Positions 13,378 through 22,040 are shown, counted from the first letter of the stretch. The stretch: DNA of 60,779 bases from a virus (IMGVR_UViG_3300002514_003933:70141-130919); one strand, 5' to 3'. The notes: a model not told the origin generated them from the letters alone. Translations and numbers: made by a program.

Positions 13378-14715
13378 TTACTCGACCTCGACCTTTTTGA
13401 TCTTGGCGTTCCTGGGTGAAAACACGGCGACCTCGGGCCAGCCATCGACCAGCCGAGAGCCGTGGAAGACCACGCTGTCGTAGCCATTGGCTCTTGCCTT
13501 GCGGGCTTCGGATGCGCTTGCGGTGATGAGGGGGTTCTGTACGGTGACCCCAACGGTGTAGACCTTGGGTCGGTACGCCGAGGAGTCGAGGCCCACTTCA
13601 TCGAGGGTGTCGTAGAGCCAGTAGGGGGCACCGCTACTGGTCGAGAAGATGTTGGTTGAGCCGCCCCCGCGTGGTGGGACTGCACTCCCTTCGATGTACC
13701 CCGCTATGTCACCGAGGGTGTTCCCGTCCACCCCGTTGAGGAAGTCCTCGTGCTCGTAGGGTTCGTGCCCTGCGGCTTTGGCTTCTGCGAGCATGGGTTC
13801 CCAGGCATCGGATCCCTGGGAGTAGAGGCTTTCCAGAAAGGCTCCGGCCTGGGGCTTCTTGCGTTTCAGTTCGCCAATGATGCTGGGGTCGAGGCCGATG
13901 TTCCGGTTGGCGTTGGCGTACTTCCAGGCGACGTTCTTGGATGGGGTCAGGAAGATCCCCTTGCCGTAGAAGTCGTTGACGAGTTCGTCCCTGGACTTGG
14001 TGAGGTCAAAGCGGTCGAAGGATCGTGTGGTGCCGTGGTACAGGGTCACGGTCCTTCCCTCGTCCAGACCTTTCAGTCCGTTCATGGCGAGGTCGAAGGG
14101 TCGCTTCGCATACCGCTGCGCCACAGCTTCTTTTCGGACACCGGACCACTCGGGATGCTCACCTTCAAAGAGCCTGCCCTCACGCTCCAGTGAGCCCGTC
14201 ACTCCGCGACCGTCCTTGACGTACCGATAGTCCAAGGACTCAAACACACCGGGACCAGTATCTTCATAATGATAGCCGCACGCCCGATCATCACGAATGG
14301 AGGGGTCATCCCACAAAGGGTGTGCGGTCACATCACGGCGGCGTTTCGTGAGGTAGTGGAACCAAACACGAGCGGAGTCTTCCGATACCTGACTTCGATC
14401 CGGCATCACCCCATAACGACCCGCATCCTCCATCATCAGGTCATAGAGCATCGGACCCCAACCGGAGGGTGCCCATACTTGACGCACCGTATAGGCCCCA
14501 CCACAGGAGGAGTTCGGGGTCGCTCGGATATACCCGACCTCTTTCTTTCCGTCGTACAACTGGAATGACCTCGACGGGCCGACCCAGCGGGCAACCACAT
14601 ACCACCCATCGGGCAGATCCGAAGGTGTCTTCGCCGCCGCATCCCGAACCTTGAAGGGAGGGACAGAGCGGCCCGCATACCGGGAGGCAACACGGCTGGC
14701 AGAGGGTTTGATCAT
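13378..14715 (-). CDS. Polyvalent protein: GNAT-like domain plus ADP-ribosyltransferase-like domain
   Basis: 445 residues. An RVA motif (SASRVASRYAGR) lies at about 5-16. A GNAT-like module follows (SDLPDGWYVVARWV...GWGPMLYDLMMEDA...), matching a module inside the next protein. A second motif-like segment (AVAQRYAKR) near 195-205 precedes the C-terminal domain, which has YHGTTRSFDRF, GKGIFLTPSKNVAWKYA and GYDSVVFHG...EVAVFSPRNAKI: the pattern of ADP-ribosyltransferases found in polyvalent proteins of phages. Its start overlaps the stop of the upstream gene by four bases. Such proteins are thought to enter the host with phage DNA; here that is inference. Effector targets are unknown. Confidence 0.7.
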   Translation of the reverse strand: MIKPSASRVASRYAGRSVPPFKVRDAAAKTPSDLPDGWYVVARWVGPSRSFQLYDGKKEVGYIRATPNSSCGGAYTVRQVWAPSGWGPMLYDLMMEDAGRYGVMPDRSQVSEDSARVWFHYLTKRRRDVTAHPLWDDPSIRDDRACGYHYEDTGPGVFESLDYRYVKDGRGVTGSLEREGRLFEGEHPEWSGVRKEAVAQRYAKRPFDLAMNGLKGLDEGRTVTLYHGTTRSFDRFDLTKSRDELVNDFYGKGIFLTPSKNVAWKYANANRNIGLDPSIIGELKRKKPQAGAFLESLYSQGSDAWEPMLAEAKAAGHEPYEHEDFLNGVDGNTLGDIAGYIEGSAVPPRGGGSTNIFSTSSGAPYWLYDTLDEVGLDSSAYRPKVYTVGVTVQNPLITASASEARKARANGYDSVVFHGSRLVDGWPEVAVFSPRNAKIKKVEVE

Positions 14716-17700
14716 CCGTCGAGGTCTCTCACCACGAGGGCGGGGAAGGTTCGTTTCGACAGGGTGTGCAGTGCGGCGAGTCGGTGTGCTCCTTCCAGAA
14801 TGTACGGCTTGGGGTCATCGTCTATGACCACGATGAGAGGTGCAATCCAGCCGTTGTGTTCGATGGCTTCCGCGAGTTCTCGGACCCTCCCCAGGTCACT
14901 TGCCGAGTAGAACATGTCATGTGGTGCGGCATCGAAGTCGGAGAGGGGTACCTCTCGCACGTCGGGGAGCACTTCATAGTCGGAGAACGAGGCGCTGATG
15001 GAGTTCTGGTTGGGGGCATCCCCTTTGACCCGCAGCCCACTCACGGAGCCTCCGGCTTTCGGGTAGTCACGCTTCGCATACCGGGTAGCTACACGGCGGG
15101 CGAGTTTGGTGGTGCGGGCGATCTCCTTGTAAAAGGTCGCCACGGCATCTGCCCACCGCTCCCGGTCGCCCTTGATGTGCGTAAAGAACTCGGACGGCTT
15201 GATCTTGCCTGGGTTCCAGTCAGGGCGTTTGAAGTCACGCGGAAGGGTGGGGAACCGTGCTCGCCCTTCACCGACGAAGGTGCGAACAGCCCACCGAAGC
15301 ACCTTGCCCTTGTCGCGGTCATTGAGGTCCGTCTCGTCCAACCATCGTTGCACCGGAGGTAGGGAGTCGGACTCCCAATCGCCCACGGCATCGGTGAGGG
15401 AGGTCTGGTACTCCAGATCAGAGCGGTAATACCGATCTCGCCGTCGGTCGTCGCGTGGGCTGGACGTGTCTGGTGGAAAGCGGAAGGTTTCACGCGATGC
15501 GGATGCGTTGTCCTCAATCTGCTTCTGGCGTTGTTCCTCGATGCTGTGAGGCTGCCTCACCTTCCGTTTCGGGAGGCCCCCGTAATCCTGACCCGTCAAG
15601 GCACCGAGGATGACTTGGGTGGCGTGCTGCAACTCGTGGCGAACGGTTTTCGGGATGAGTTTGTCGTGCTTCTCCACAAGGTCGGGGATGACTTCTGGCA
15701 TCCAGACATCGGCGGGGAGCCACACTTGGAACTCATGTCTCTTGTCTGACCAAGCACCCATGGCACCCGAACGTCCCTCATCAAAAGCGTTGGTCACGGT
15801 GATCGGACGGAGAGGGCCTTTGCGGAGAGCACGTTGCTCGCCTGCATTGAGGTTGTCCCAGAGGTGCCGATACCGCCAACCATCAAGGTAGTCGGTGAGG
15901 TCGAACGTAGTGGACACCTCACCCCCTTTCCCAGCGGAGGTGCGCTTCCAAGGCTTCATGCTCTTGAACCACAGATCGAGGGTGTCCTGACCCCCGATGA
16001 TTCCGGCTCCTGTCCGGTCGAACTTGGCCTGTTTGGCCAGGGCGTTGTGGTGGGCGCGGTCAGCGAAGGTGGCCTGTGCCCATTCGGTCACGGCTTTGAC
16101 GAGTTTCGGCGGGGCTTGTAGGAGCCCCGCTTCCATCCTGCGGAACCGGGAGGCAACTCGGCACGGACTGTTGCCCGAAGGTGGGGCCTCCGACCGCACG
16201 TCGAGGTCGGGAATGAACTGGTGAAGCTCGGCCTTCGCCTCATCGAACGGTTTGCCTGCCCGCTTACCTAACCAGACGTATTCGATGGCATCCGGGGTAA
16301 ACGATAGGCCCTTCTTGCCTTTCCACTCACACTCGCCAGGGTAATCCCCTTCAGCGTGACGCAGCGCGTCTCGCTCGCTCACAAACAAGCCATCCTCCAC
16401 CAGATGGGCCACGGCCTGTTGCTTTGTGAAGCCCTTGCGGATGTACCAGACGGGGTGGACTCCCTTCATCCGCATCTTCGTGAAGCTGAAGGCGATGCCG
16501 CCACCGAAGTACGGGACATAGCCGTCCTTCGTTCGCAAATGCGCGTCCCCGCGCCATTTCTGCGTCAACAACAGATTGCGGAGGTGGTCGTAGCTGGGCA
16601 CCTCGACGTAGAGCAATCCGTCAGTCGGCCAGCAGATGCAGTAGGCTCGGCCTGCGTACCGGGAGGCGACACGGCTGGCGGCGGCCCGTGGGAGGTCGAA
16701 AGAGTAATCGTCAGACTCCAACTGACCTTGGAGCGCCAGTTGCCGCATGAACGGGTTTCCAGTGGTCTTCCGGTAAGAGTATGACAGGGGGGAATCAGGT
16801 TCATATCGGTCCAAGTGTGTGCGAACGTGCCCTGAACCCGCGAGTTCATGTACCCACTCTGGCAAGAGGGTCGCTTCAACGTCCGAACGGCGATTGAGGT
16901 AGTGCTCCCAGACCGCCCGTGCTTCACGCGAAACCGAGGAACGGTCGGGCATTAGTCCCTCGTCATTGAACTCGTTTGCGACTTCCATAGCCAGATCGTA
17001 AAGAAGCGGCCCCCACCCCTGACGTGCCTGAATCTCGTTGATTTGGAGGAAGTCCCCTGTCCGGTGGATGTCCAAACTTCCTACGGTGTTGTCATCACCG
17101 TCCAGCAGATAGATGCCGAGATTCGACAGTGAACCGGTGATCTCGACGTACCAGTCGTCAGGAAGGTCTTTGACGGTCCTCATTCCCGCTTCCATCCTGC
17201 GGAACCGGGAGGCTACTCGGCTGGCTGATGCCATCTTCCGCAAGTCGATCAAGGGACCATGCTTCGGGTACATCGAGCGTAGGCTTTTCCAGACCCGCTG
17301 TGCATCCGGTGATGTGTTTCCCCCGGAGCAACGGTTCGGACCCACAACGCCCTTCTTGGAGGCGATGTGGGAGAACAATGCCTTGTAGAGCAGCTTGCCG
17401 AACCCCTTGCCTCGGAGCCACCAACTCAGCAGGGCTCCTCGGACAATCCAGACTGGCGGCTCCCCTATCTGACCCCACGCCTCTTTGCAGTCCAGAGGAG
17501 CCCCCTTCCATTGGAAGCTGTTTGGGTCTACCGTCGAGGCTCGGAAGTAGCCGACTATCTTCGTCCCGCGCTTCAACTCGATCTTGATGTTGTCAGCCCC
17601 GGCCTCGACCTTGGCCTCCAAGCCTGTCTTGTCTTCGATCTCATCAATGATCCGACGGAACCCTCCAGCGGTCCTGCTCGCGGCCTTGGTGAGCCCTTGG

Positions 17701-19271
17701 TCTTGGAGGTGGGTGTAGACCCCTTTGAGGATGGTCTTCTGGTTCTTCGGAGTCAGGTAGGGCTCAATGTCCGGCCACTGGGTTTCCTTCAGTGCCTCGC
17801 GGAAAGCCGTGTTGAAGTCCATGCCGTAGCCCATCAACTCGCGGACGTACTCGCCATCTTCAAGGTGCGTCACCACGTCCCGCATCAGTGCCTTGACCTC
17901 TGCCGGGTGGTTGTGGTGGGAACCCGGCCCCAGCCCTTCCAGTGCGCCCACCGCCGAGCCTTTGCCCAGCCATGTGTCTGCGGCATGGGTGAGTTCGTGA
18001 GCAAGGATTTCGTACAACTCGCTCTCGACAATCCTGCGAGGTCGCATCTCAAACGTCCGGGTGCCCAAGTCCGGGTTCACAAAGATCCGCACCAAAGGAT
18101 TATCGGACCTCTTATGCGTCAGAGCGAATCCGCCTTGGACCAGTTCGCTGCTGAACGGGTCACGCCACTTATTGGGCGTACCCGTCAGTAGAATCTCGAC
18201 CTCCACCTCGTCACCCATGACGTTGGTGAGAGGCAGGTACTCCTGTGCGATCACCCGACCGGGCTTCGGCAGCCCCCACTGGTAGAGCCGCTGCGCCAAC
18301 TTCTTGGCGAGAGCCTTGATCTCCCGTGTCGGGAGACGGATGGGACGGGCTGCGGTCTTGACCCTCTCGTTCGACATGATCCATTCGTCAGCGGCGTTGG
18401 GACCACGGCGAACAACCTCCAGGGGCGGCACACCGGAGTTGGTTAGCTTCCACCCCTGCGGGTTGTACTGCTTGGGTGTGTACCCAGCCTTCAACAGAGC
18501 AAGGAGGTCAGGCCACAGGTCTTTGTCGAAGTTGCGGGACTTGACCCGCACGGGGATCTCAATGTCGAGCAGTGTTCCCGCCATGACTCGATGGTGGCCG
18601 TCCGTAAACCCCACGCCCCCGTCCGAGTACACGGTGACCTCAACGGGCTCGCGGATACCAGAGCCAACGTATTCCTTCGCCCACGCGATCTGCTCTCTTT
18701 TGGGCTTGCGTCGGAATGAAGGCCAGTCCGCGAAGCCTCCCTTGTTCCATTCCCACCCCCCTGCGTAGACAGTCTTTGCGGGGATCTTGGTAGAGGTCGC
18801 GGTGCGTAAGGCTGCTCCGAGACGACTCCCCCGTAAATCCCAAAGGTATTTCCCGAACTGTTGGGCGAAGTCACGTTCGTCGGAGCCCCATCTGGAGCAC
18901 AGAGATCGGTTCTCTTTCTTGGTCAGGGGACGGACACTTTCGGCACCGATTACCCCATCCATCATATCTTCGGGGTCTACCTCACCCCGAGCATCCAAGC
19001 CCTTTCGGATGCGGGGGTTGTACGCGAAGGCGTGGGCGATGATACCGTCTTCATCAATCACCCCCCATACGGGAAACCCGCCTTCATCGTGAAGGAACCC
19101 CGCCAAGTCGTAACAGGCTCCTCTCATGTAGGGGCCTATTCGTGCTCTCCATGCCCTGAACCACTCATCGGCCTTGGGGCCATTGGGACCGTGGGGGAAC
19201 CTCTCTGCTTCACTCGCGGTGCGGGAAGCGTAACGACGGGCGACTCGTTTATGGGAGGGCCTGGGCATCAT
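14712..19271 (-). CDS. Large polyvalent protein (1519 aa): peptidase-like, GNAT-like and ParB-like domains
   Basis: The RVA motif recurs near residues 8, 689, 870, 1043 and 1397 and divides the protein into blocks. Block 1: a possible Cys-His peptidase-like fold (RGACYDLAGFLHDEG, IAHAFAY, LDARG), a ParB-like segment with GHHRVMAG near 224, a zincin motif HELTHAAD near 427, and a GNAT-like segment RGKGFGKLLYKALF near 624. Block 2: a GNAT-like module (GWGPLLYDLAMEVA near 755) similar to the one in the neighbouring gene. Block 3: not recognised. Block 4: a second zincin motif HELQHATQ near 1214. Block 5: a ParB-like domain (LEGAHRLAALHTL near 1500). This matches the polyvalent-protein class. The start overlaps the preceding small tag gene. 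Confidence 0.75.
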   Translation of the reverse strand: MMPRPSHKRVARRYASRTASEAERFPHGPNGPKADEWFRAWRARIGPYMRGACYDLAGFLHDEGGFPVWGVIDEDGIIAHAFAYNPRIRKGLDARGEVDPEDMMDGVIGAESVRPLTKKENRSLCSRWGSDERDFAQQFGKYLWDLRGSRLGAALRTATSTKIPAKTVYAGGWEWNKGGFADWPSFRRKPKREQIAWAKEYVGSGIREPVEVTVYSDGGVGFTDGHHRVMAGTLLDIEIPVRVKSRNFDKDLWPDLLALLKAGYTPKQYNPQGWKLTNSGVPPLEVVRRGPNAADEWIMSNERVKTAARPIRLPTREIKALAKKLAQRLYQWGLPKPGRVIAQEYLPLTNVMGDEVEVEILLTGTPNKWRDPFSSELVQGGFALTHKRSDNPLVRIFVNPDLGTRTFEMRPRRIVESELYEILAHELTHAADTWLGKGSAVGALEGLGPGSHHNHPAEVKALMRDVVTHLEDGEYVRELMGYGMDFNTAFREALKETQWPDIEPYLTPKNQKTILKGVYTHLQDQGLTKAASRTAGGFRRIIDEIEDKTGLEAKVEAGADNIKIELKRGTKIVGYFRASTVDPNSFQWKGAPLDCKEAWGQIGEPPVWIVRGALLSWWLRGKGFGKLLYKALFSHIASKKGVVGPNRCSGGNTSPDAQRVWKSLRSMYPKHGPLIDLRKMASASRVASRFRRMEAGMRTVKDLPDDWYVEITGSLSNLGIYLLDGDDNTVGSLDIHRTGDFLQINEIQARQGWGPLLYDLAMEVANEFNDEGLMPDRSSVSREARAVWEHYLNRRSDVEATLLPEWVHELAGSGHVRTHLDRYEPDSPLSYSYRKTTGNPFMRQLALQGQLESDDYSFDLPRAAASRVASRYAGRAYCICWPTDGLLYVEVPSYDHLRNLLLTQKWRGDAHLRTKDGYVPYFGGGIAFSFTKMRMKGVHPVWYIRKGFTKQQAVAHLVEDGLFVSERDALRHAEGDYPGECEWKGKKGLSFTPDAIEYVWLGKRAGKPFDEAKAELHQFIPDLDVRSEAPPSGNSPCRVASRFRRMEAGLLQAPPKLVKAVTEWAQATFADRAHHNALAKQAKFDRTGAGIIGGQDTLDLWFKSMKPWKRTSAGKGGEVSTTFDLTDYLDGWRYRHLWDNLNAGEQRALRKGPLRPITVTNAFDEGRSGAMGAWSDKRHEFQVWLPADVWMPEVIPDLVEKHDKLIPKTVRHELQHATQVILGALTGQDYGGLPKRKVRQPHSIEEQRQKQIEDNASASRETFRFPPDTSSPRDDRRRDRYYRSDLEYQTSLTDAVGDWESDSLPPVQRWLDETDLNDRDKGKVLRWAVRTFVGEGRARFPTLPRDFKRPDWNPGKIKPSEFFTHIKGDRERWADAVATFYKEIARTTKLARRVATRYAKRDYPKAGGSVSGLRVKGDAPNQNSISASFSDYEVLPDVREVPLSDFDAAPHDMFYSASDLGRVRELAEAIEHNGWIAPLIVVIDDDPKPYILEGAHRLAALHTLSKRTFPALVVRDLDG

Positions 19272-19405
19272 TCAAAGCTGTGCTCATCGAACTCGTCAGG
19301 TAGCTTCCCACCCCCCAGAGCCGACTGGACCTCCCGAGCCAATCCCACGGGTAGGGAAGCAGCTTTTCGGATGAGGGTTCTTCGGTTGGTGGCGGTAATA
19401 GGCAT
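19268..19405 (-). CDS. Tiny protein made almost only of a LIR-type tag (45 aa)
   Basis: MPITATNRRTLIRKAASLPV starts the peptide, which ends LGGGKLPDEFDEHSFE. It is a diverged LIR tag followed by a short acidic tail and nothing else. GACGGAGACTCGTCC gives a ribosome site. The stop overlaps the start of the 1519-residue polyvalent gene by four bases, so the two are translationally coupled. It may be a stand-alone tag, a partner of the large protein or a remnant. Confidence 0.6.
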   Translation of the reverse strand: MPITATNRRTLIRKAASLPVGLAREVQSALGGGKLPDEFDEHSFE

Positions 19406-19461
19406 GGACGAGTCTCCGTCTACCCTGTGACGAGTCCATAGCCACCTTACCGATGCAGGGG

Positions 19462-19518
19462 TCATATGGGTGATGGATCTATGTCCTTCATCTCCCAGAT
19501 GGGTGTGCTCATGCTCAT
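19462..19518 (-). CDS. Possible 18-aa leader peptide
   Basis: A short frame reading MSMSTPIWEMKDIDPSPI, preceded by a good ribosome site (CCCGGAGATCCC), lies in the otherwise gene-free stretch 19406-19580 upstream of the tag gene. It could be a leader peptide; its size makes this uncertain. Confidence 0.25.
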   Translation of the reverse strand: MSMSTPIWEMKDIDPSPI

Positions 19519-19580
19519 GGGATCTCCGGGGGTTGTATAGGTAGAGACGGAGTGGGTGCCCCCAAGCGGATACGAAGGGG

Positions 19581-20084
19581 TCACGAGGGCCATGCTCGGG
19601 CATCGACCACAGGGGGTACGTCCACGTCCTCCCAAATCTCCCCGTGGAGAACATCAAGGCCCTCGGGGACTTGAACGCCCGAAGCCAGTGCTTCCCGCAG
19701 GACGAGGACGGCTTTCCAGAAGTCGTCCCTTCGCAGTGCCCGCTGGGCACTGTAGATCCAGGGGAGGAGGGGGTAGTCGTTGGGCTCCTCCCGGTCTTCC
19801 ATCAACCTCTCCTCCGTCCGCTGCCAGAAGTCCAACTCGTTCCGTAGGCGGTCCTCGGGGGACACGCGGTAGATGCGACGGAGCCCTTCCATCTCGACTT
19901 CCCAACGCTTCTTGGCGCGGGGAGAGTCCATGTGGGCACGGATGCGGTCGGCCCACTCTCCCTCTACTCGGTCGAGGGATTCCCGTGTCTTGCGGTAGGT
20001 CCGCTCACGGTCTTTGATGACGGCTTCGATCTCCGCTTCGGAGAGGGGGTAGCGCAGGGTGATAAGGGTTCCGATGATGGTCAT
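19581..20084 (-). CDS. Hypothetical protein, paralogue of the gene at 5282-5803
   Basis: 167 residues from the ATG after TATGGAGGAACGACCC. It begins TIIGTLITLRYPLSEAEIEA and continues with a long charged helical middle (DRERTYRKTRESLDRVEGEWADRIR...). The C-terminal part LPWIYSAQRALRRDDFWKAV...GLDVLHGEIWEDV parallels that of the plus-strand gene at 5282. The function is unknown. It is divergent from the gene at 20213, with 128 bases between them that must hold both promoters. Confidence 0.6.
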   Translation of the reverse strand: MTIIGTLITLRYPLSEAEIEAVIKDRERTYRKTRESLDRVEGEWADRIRAHMDSPRAKKRWEVEMEGLRRIYRVSPEDRLRNELDFWQRTEERLMEDREEPNDYPLLPWIYSAQRALRRDDFWKAVLVLREALASGVQVPEGLDVLHGEIWEDVDVPPVVDARAWPS

Positions 20085-20212
20085 GGGTCGTTCCTCCATA
20101 GGTGGAAACGAAACGAGAACCGCCAAACGGACACGAGTCGGTCAGTTTTTTGGGGTGGGTAGGTTTTCTATAGGGCGGGGAGGGTAAGCAGCATCCCGCA
20201 CTGGAGCCTTCC
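20085..20212. promoter_or_regulatory. Divergent promoter region
   Basis: Intergenic region between divergent genes. On the plus strand TTTTCTATAGGGCGGGG near 20165 gives a TATAG-type -10 box, different from the TTCAAC promoter family. No clear -35 box is seen. The minus-strand promoter was not identified. Confidence 0.3.
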
Positions 20213-20875
20213 ATGCCTACTGACCCCGACCGTTTCGCACTCATCCACAAAGCCGCTGGGCTTCCCAAGGGTGACCCCACGCGCCGGAAGATCCTGGCGA
20301 AGTTGGCTGGCAACTGGGACTACGTTTGGGCCACGGCCAAGCCCAAACTCACCAAAGCAGAAGACGCTTTGACGGATACCGCACGCTACTTGGAATCCCA
20401 GGGCATGAGCGGAGAGGTCAATGACCTTGTGGGAGATGCGCTGTCTATGGTGGGCAAGGCTCTCCGGGGGATGAAGCGTACCGCATCCAAGTGTCCCGGC
20501 ACCGCAACGGCGAAGCATGATTCCCGTCGGGAGAGACTGGCCCGTCTCGCTGGTATGTCGGCGCAATACGCCCCAGATCGCATCTTCCCCTTCATGGCAA
20601 AGATGAAGCTGAAACTCTCGTTCGACCAGTTGGCCGCCCGAGAAAAGGGGTACAAGCTGACGGACCAGATTCCAGACAAGCAAATCTTCAAGAACATCAA
20701 GGATCTCACCGAGATCCGCCTCCCCACGAACGTCAAGATCCCGATGCAGAAGTCGTTGGAAGCCTACCTGCTGTGGCTGGCAAAGTGGGCTGTCAAGCAC
20801 GGGCAGATGGATTGGGATGAGCCCTACGCATGGGCGGTCCCAGCCGGGGTCCAACTCGGTTTTATGGCTGACTGA
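20213..20875 (+). CDS. LIR-tagged protein on the plus strand (220 aa)
   Basis: The N-terminus MPTDPDRFALIHKAAGLPKG, then DPTRRKILAKL, is a LIR tag variant in which LIR reads LIH. The remainder is basic and helical (KPKLTKAEDALTDTARYLESQG...KLKLSFDQLAAREKGYKL...LEAYLLWLAKWAVKHG). CACTGGAGCCTTCC precedes the ATG. It is one of only two tagged genes on the plus strand; the other is at 36142. No enzyme motif seen. Confidence 0.7.
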   Translation: MPTDPDRFALIHKAAGLPKGDPTRRKILAKLAGNWDYVWATAKPKLTKAEDALTDTARYLESQGMSGEVNDLVGDALSMVGKALRGMKRTASKCPGTATAKHDSRRERLARLAGMSAQYAPDRIFPFMAKMKLKLSFDQLAAREKGYKLTDQIPDKQIFKNIKDLTEIRLPTNVKIPMQKSLEAYLLWLAKWAVKHGQMDWDEPYAWAVPAGVQLGFMAD

Positions 20876-20882
20876 AACAGTC
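20870..20882. terminator. Small hairpin at a convergent junction
   Basis: GACTG-AAA-CAGTC overlaps the stop codon of the gene at 20213 and lies 2 bases before the end of the convergent minus-strand gene. The stem is short and there is no T run. Confidence 0.25.
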
Positions 20883-20883
20883 C

Positions 20884-21090
20884 CTACTCGATTGAGTGTG
20901 CCGACAGAGAGGACACCGCTGTACGGGTGAGGAGTTTGCCCTTGTCGGTGAGGGTCCATCCGGCTTTCCGGTTGCCGCTCACGAGCCCTTTCTTCTCCAG
21001 GCGTTCCAAGCTGCTCCGAGGCCGGTAGATGCGGTCAGTGCCCCGCATGGTTTCCAACACCGCCCATTGAACTTCCGTGACCTTGATCAT
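20884..21090 (-). CDS. Small winged-helix-like protein (68 aa)
   Basis: Starts MIKVTEVQWAVLETMRGTDR and contains SSLERLEKKGLVSGNRKAGWTLTDKGKLL, a pattern like the recognition helix and wing of small transcription regulators. Its ATG overlaps the stop of the upstream gene (ATGA). It may be DNA-binding; the operator is unknown. Confidence 0.6.
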   Translation of the reverse strand: MIKVTEVQWAVLETMRGTDRIYRPRSSLERLEKKGLVSGNRKAGWTLTDKGKLLTRTAVSSLSAHSIE

Positions 21091-21383
21091 TCCTCTGTGG
21101 CGGCCTTTTGGCACGCTGTCAACGCGGCCTTGGAGGTTGCCAGTTCGGCTTCCAGTTCGGTGATCCGCGCTTGAAGTTCCTCGCGTGTCGGACCTTGGGG
21201 GACAGGTAGGTTCTGCCCGTATTGCTGGATGCGTTCTTCCAGAGACTTCACGTCCTGTTGCAAGGTGTCTTCGCTATCCTGGGCGTACACTGGTGGGGGC
21301 AGGAAGGCAGCGATGAGCCCACCTGTGACCACCGCAAGGGAGAGTCCGAGCACAAGAACAAAGGAAGGGGTTTTGGTGGGCAT
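21087..21383 (-). CDS. Exported or membrane-anchored coiled-coil protein (98 aa)
   Basis: Residues 7-35 form a signal peptide or membrane anchor (PSFVLVLGLSLAVVTGGLIA) with a plausible cleavage site at VYA-QD. The rest is a coiled coil (EDTLQQDVKSLEERIQQYG; ELQARITELEAELATSKAALTACQ). It forms a cassette with the similar membrane/coiled-coil gene just upstream. A spanin-like role in lysis is possible but there is no lipobox, so I do not assign it. Confidence 0.6.
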   Translation of the reverse strand: MPTKTPSFVLVLGLSLAVVTGGLIAAFLPPPVYAQDSEDTLQQDVKSLEERIQQYGQNLPVPQGPTREELQARITELEAELATSKAALTACQKAATEE

Positions 21384-21392
21384 GGTGGACCT

Positions 21393-21653
21393 CTATTGGG
21401 GGGTGTTGAGGGCGGCGACCACCCTACTGCAATCCGCTACGATCTCCTCCAGCACCCCTACCCGGCCTTCCAAGCCTTCGACTTGGGCTTCCAAGTTGGA
21501 AGCCCGTTCGGTAAGGGTCGCATTGGCTACCCGGAGGGCAGTTGTTTCCTCTGGTTCGATAGTGAAACCGAGGACGGATCCGCCCGCAAGGGCTCCTGCC
21601 ACCACCACAACGGCAGCCATCAGGGTCTTTGGGTCTTTGGGATTGACTTCCAT
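21393..21653 (-). CDS. Membrane-anchored coiled-coil protein (86 aa)
   Basis: After a short N-terminus, one membrane segment (LMAAVVVVAGALAGGSVLGF) is followed by a coiled coil (LRVANATLTERASNLEAQVE, then GLEGRVGVLEEIV). The start ATG follows AGGAAGGAGGTGGCT; a GTG at 21659 overlaps that site. It is likely co-transcribed with the next coiled-coil gene; together they could form a lysis or envelope pair, which is inference. Confidence 0.6.
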   Translation of the reverse strand: MEVNPKDPKTLMAAVVVVAGALAGGSVLGFTIEPEETTALRVANATLTERASNLEAQVEGLEGRVGVLEEIVADCSRVVAALNTPQ

Positions 21654-21805
21654 AGCCACCTCCTTCCTATGGGGGAAGGGATAGACACCTCACCGGATGG
21701 GTAGGGTGGTGCCATGTGAGGTTCCTCCCGTGCGTCAAACGAGTGGTCTACTCCCCGCTTGCTGGGATCTCGCTATCTCCCCCCACTGGTCCCAGGAGTG
21801 ATCCC
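21654..21805. promoter_or_regulatory. Divergent intergenic region
   Basis: Holds the minus-strand ribosome site for the gene ending at 21653 and the plus-strand site CCAGGAG for the gene at 21806. No TTCAAC promoter block and no further gene were seen. Confidence 0.3.
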
Positions 21806-21976
21806 ATGCGAGGTAACCGCCGCCGACCCCGTTCACGTTTCCAGTGCCCTCGGGTGAAGAAGATCCTCTACATTCCGGTCCATCTGGGGTTGTGCGTGGG
21901 GGTTCTCATTGTCGTTGGGATCGTGATGGTGCGCCAGCACGGCCAGCCGGTGCCTCGCACTGACTCCATCTGGTAG
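21806..21976 (+). CDS. Small membrane protein (56 aa)
   Basis: Starts MRGNRRRPRSRFQCPRVKKI after CCAGGAGTGATCCC. A strongly basic N-terminus precedes one membrane segment (ILYIPVHLGLCVGVLIVVGI) and a short polar tail. By the positive-inside rule the N-terminus stays in the cytoplasm. The role is unknown. Confidence 0.55.
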   Translation: MRGNRRRPRSRFQCPRVKKILYIPVHLGLCVGVLIVVGIVMVRQHGQPVPRTDSIW

Positions 21977-22040
21977 TGGGGGGTTGTGGCTCCCTCCCTC
22001 TCGGGTACAGATGGCACACCCTCTGACCTCGGAACAAGCC

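Noticed and set aside
17367-18191. 274-aa plus-strand frame opposite the polyvalent gene
   Set aside because: It lies wholly inside the well-supported minus-strand gene and has no recognisable motifs or promoter.
21087-21653. Spanin pair
   Set aside because: Both proteins have a membrane segment and a coiled coil, but neither has a lipobox and no lysis enzyme is adjacent, so the name cannot be supported.
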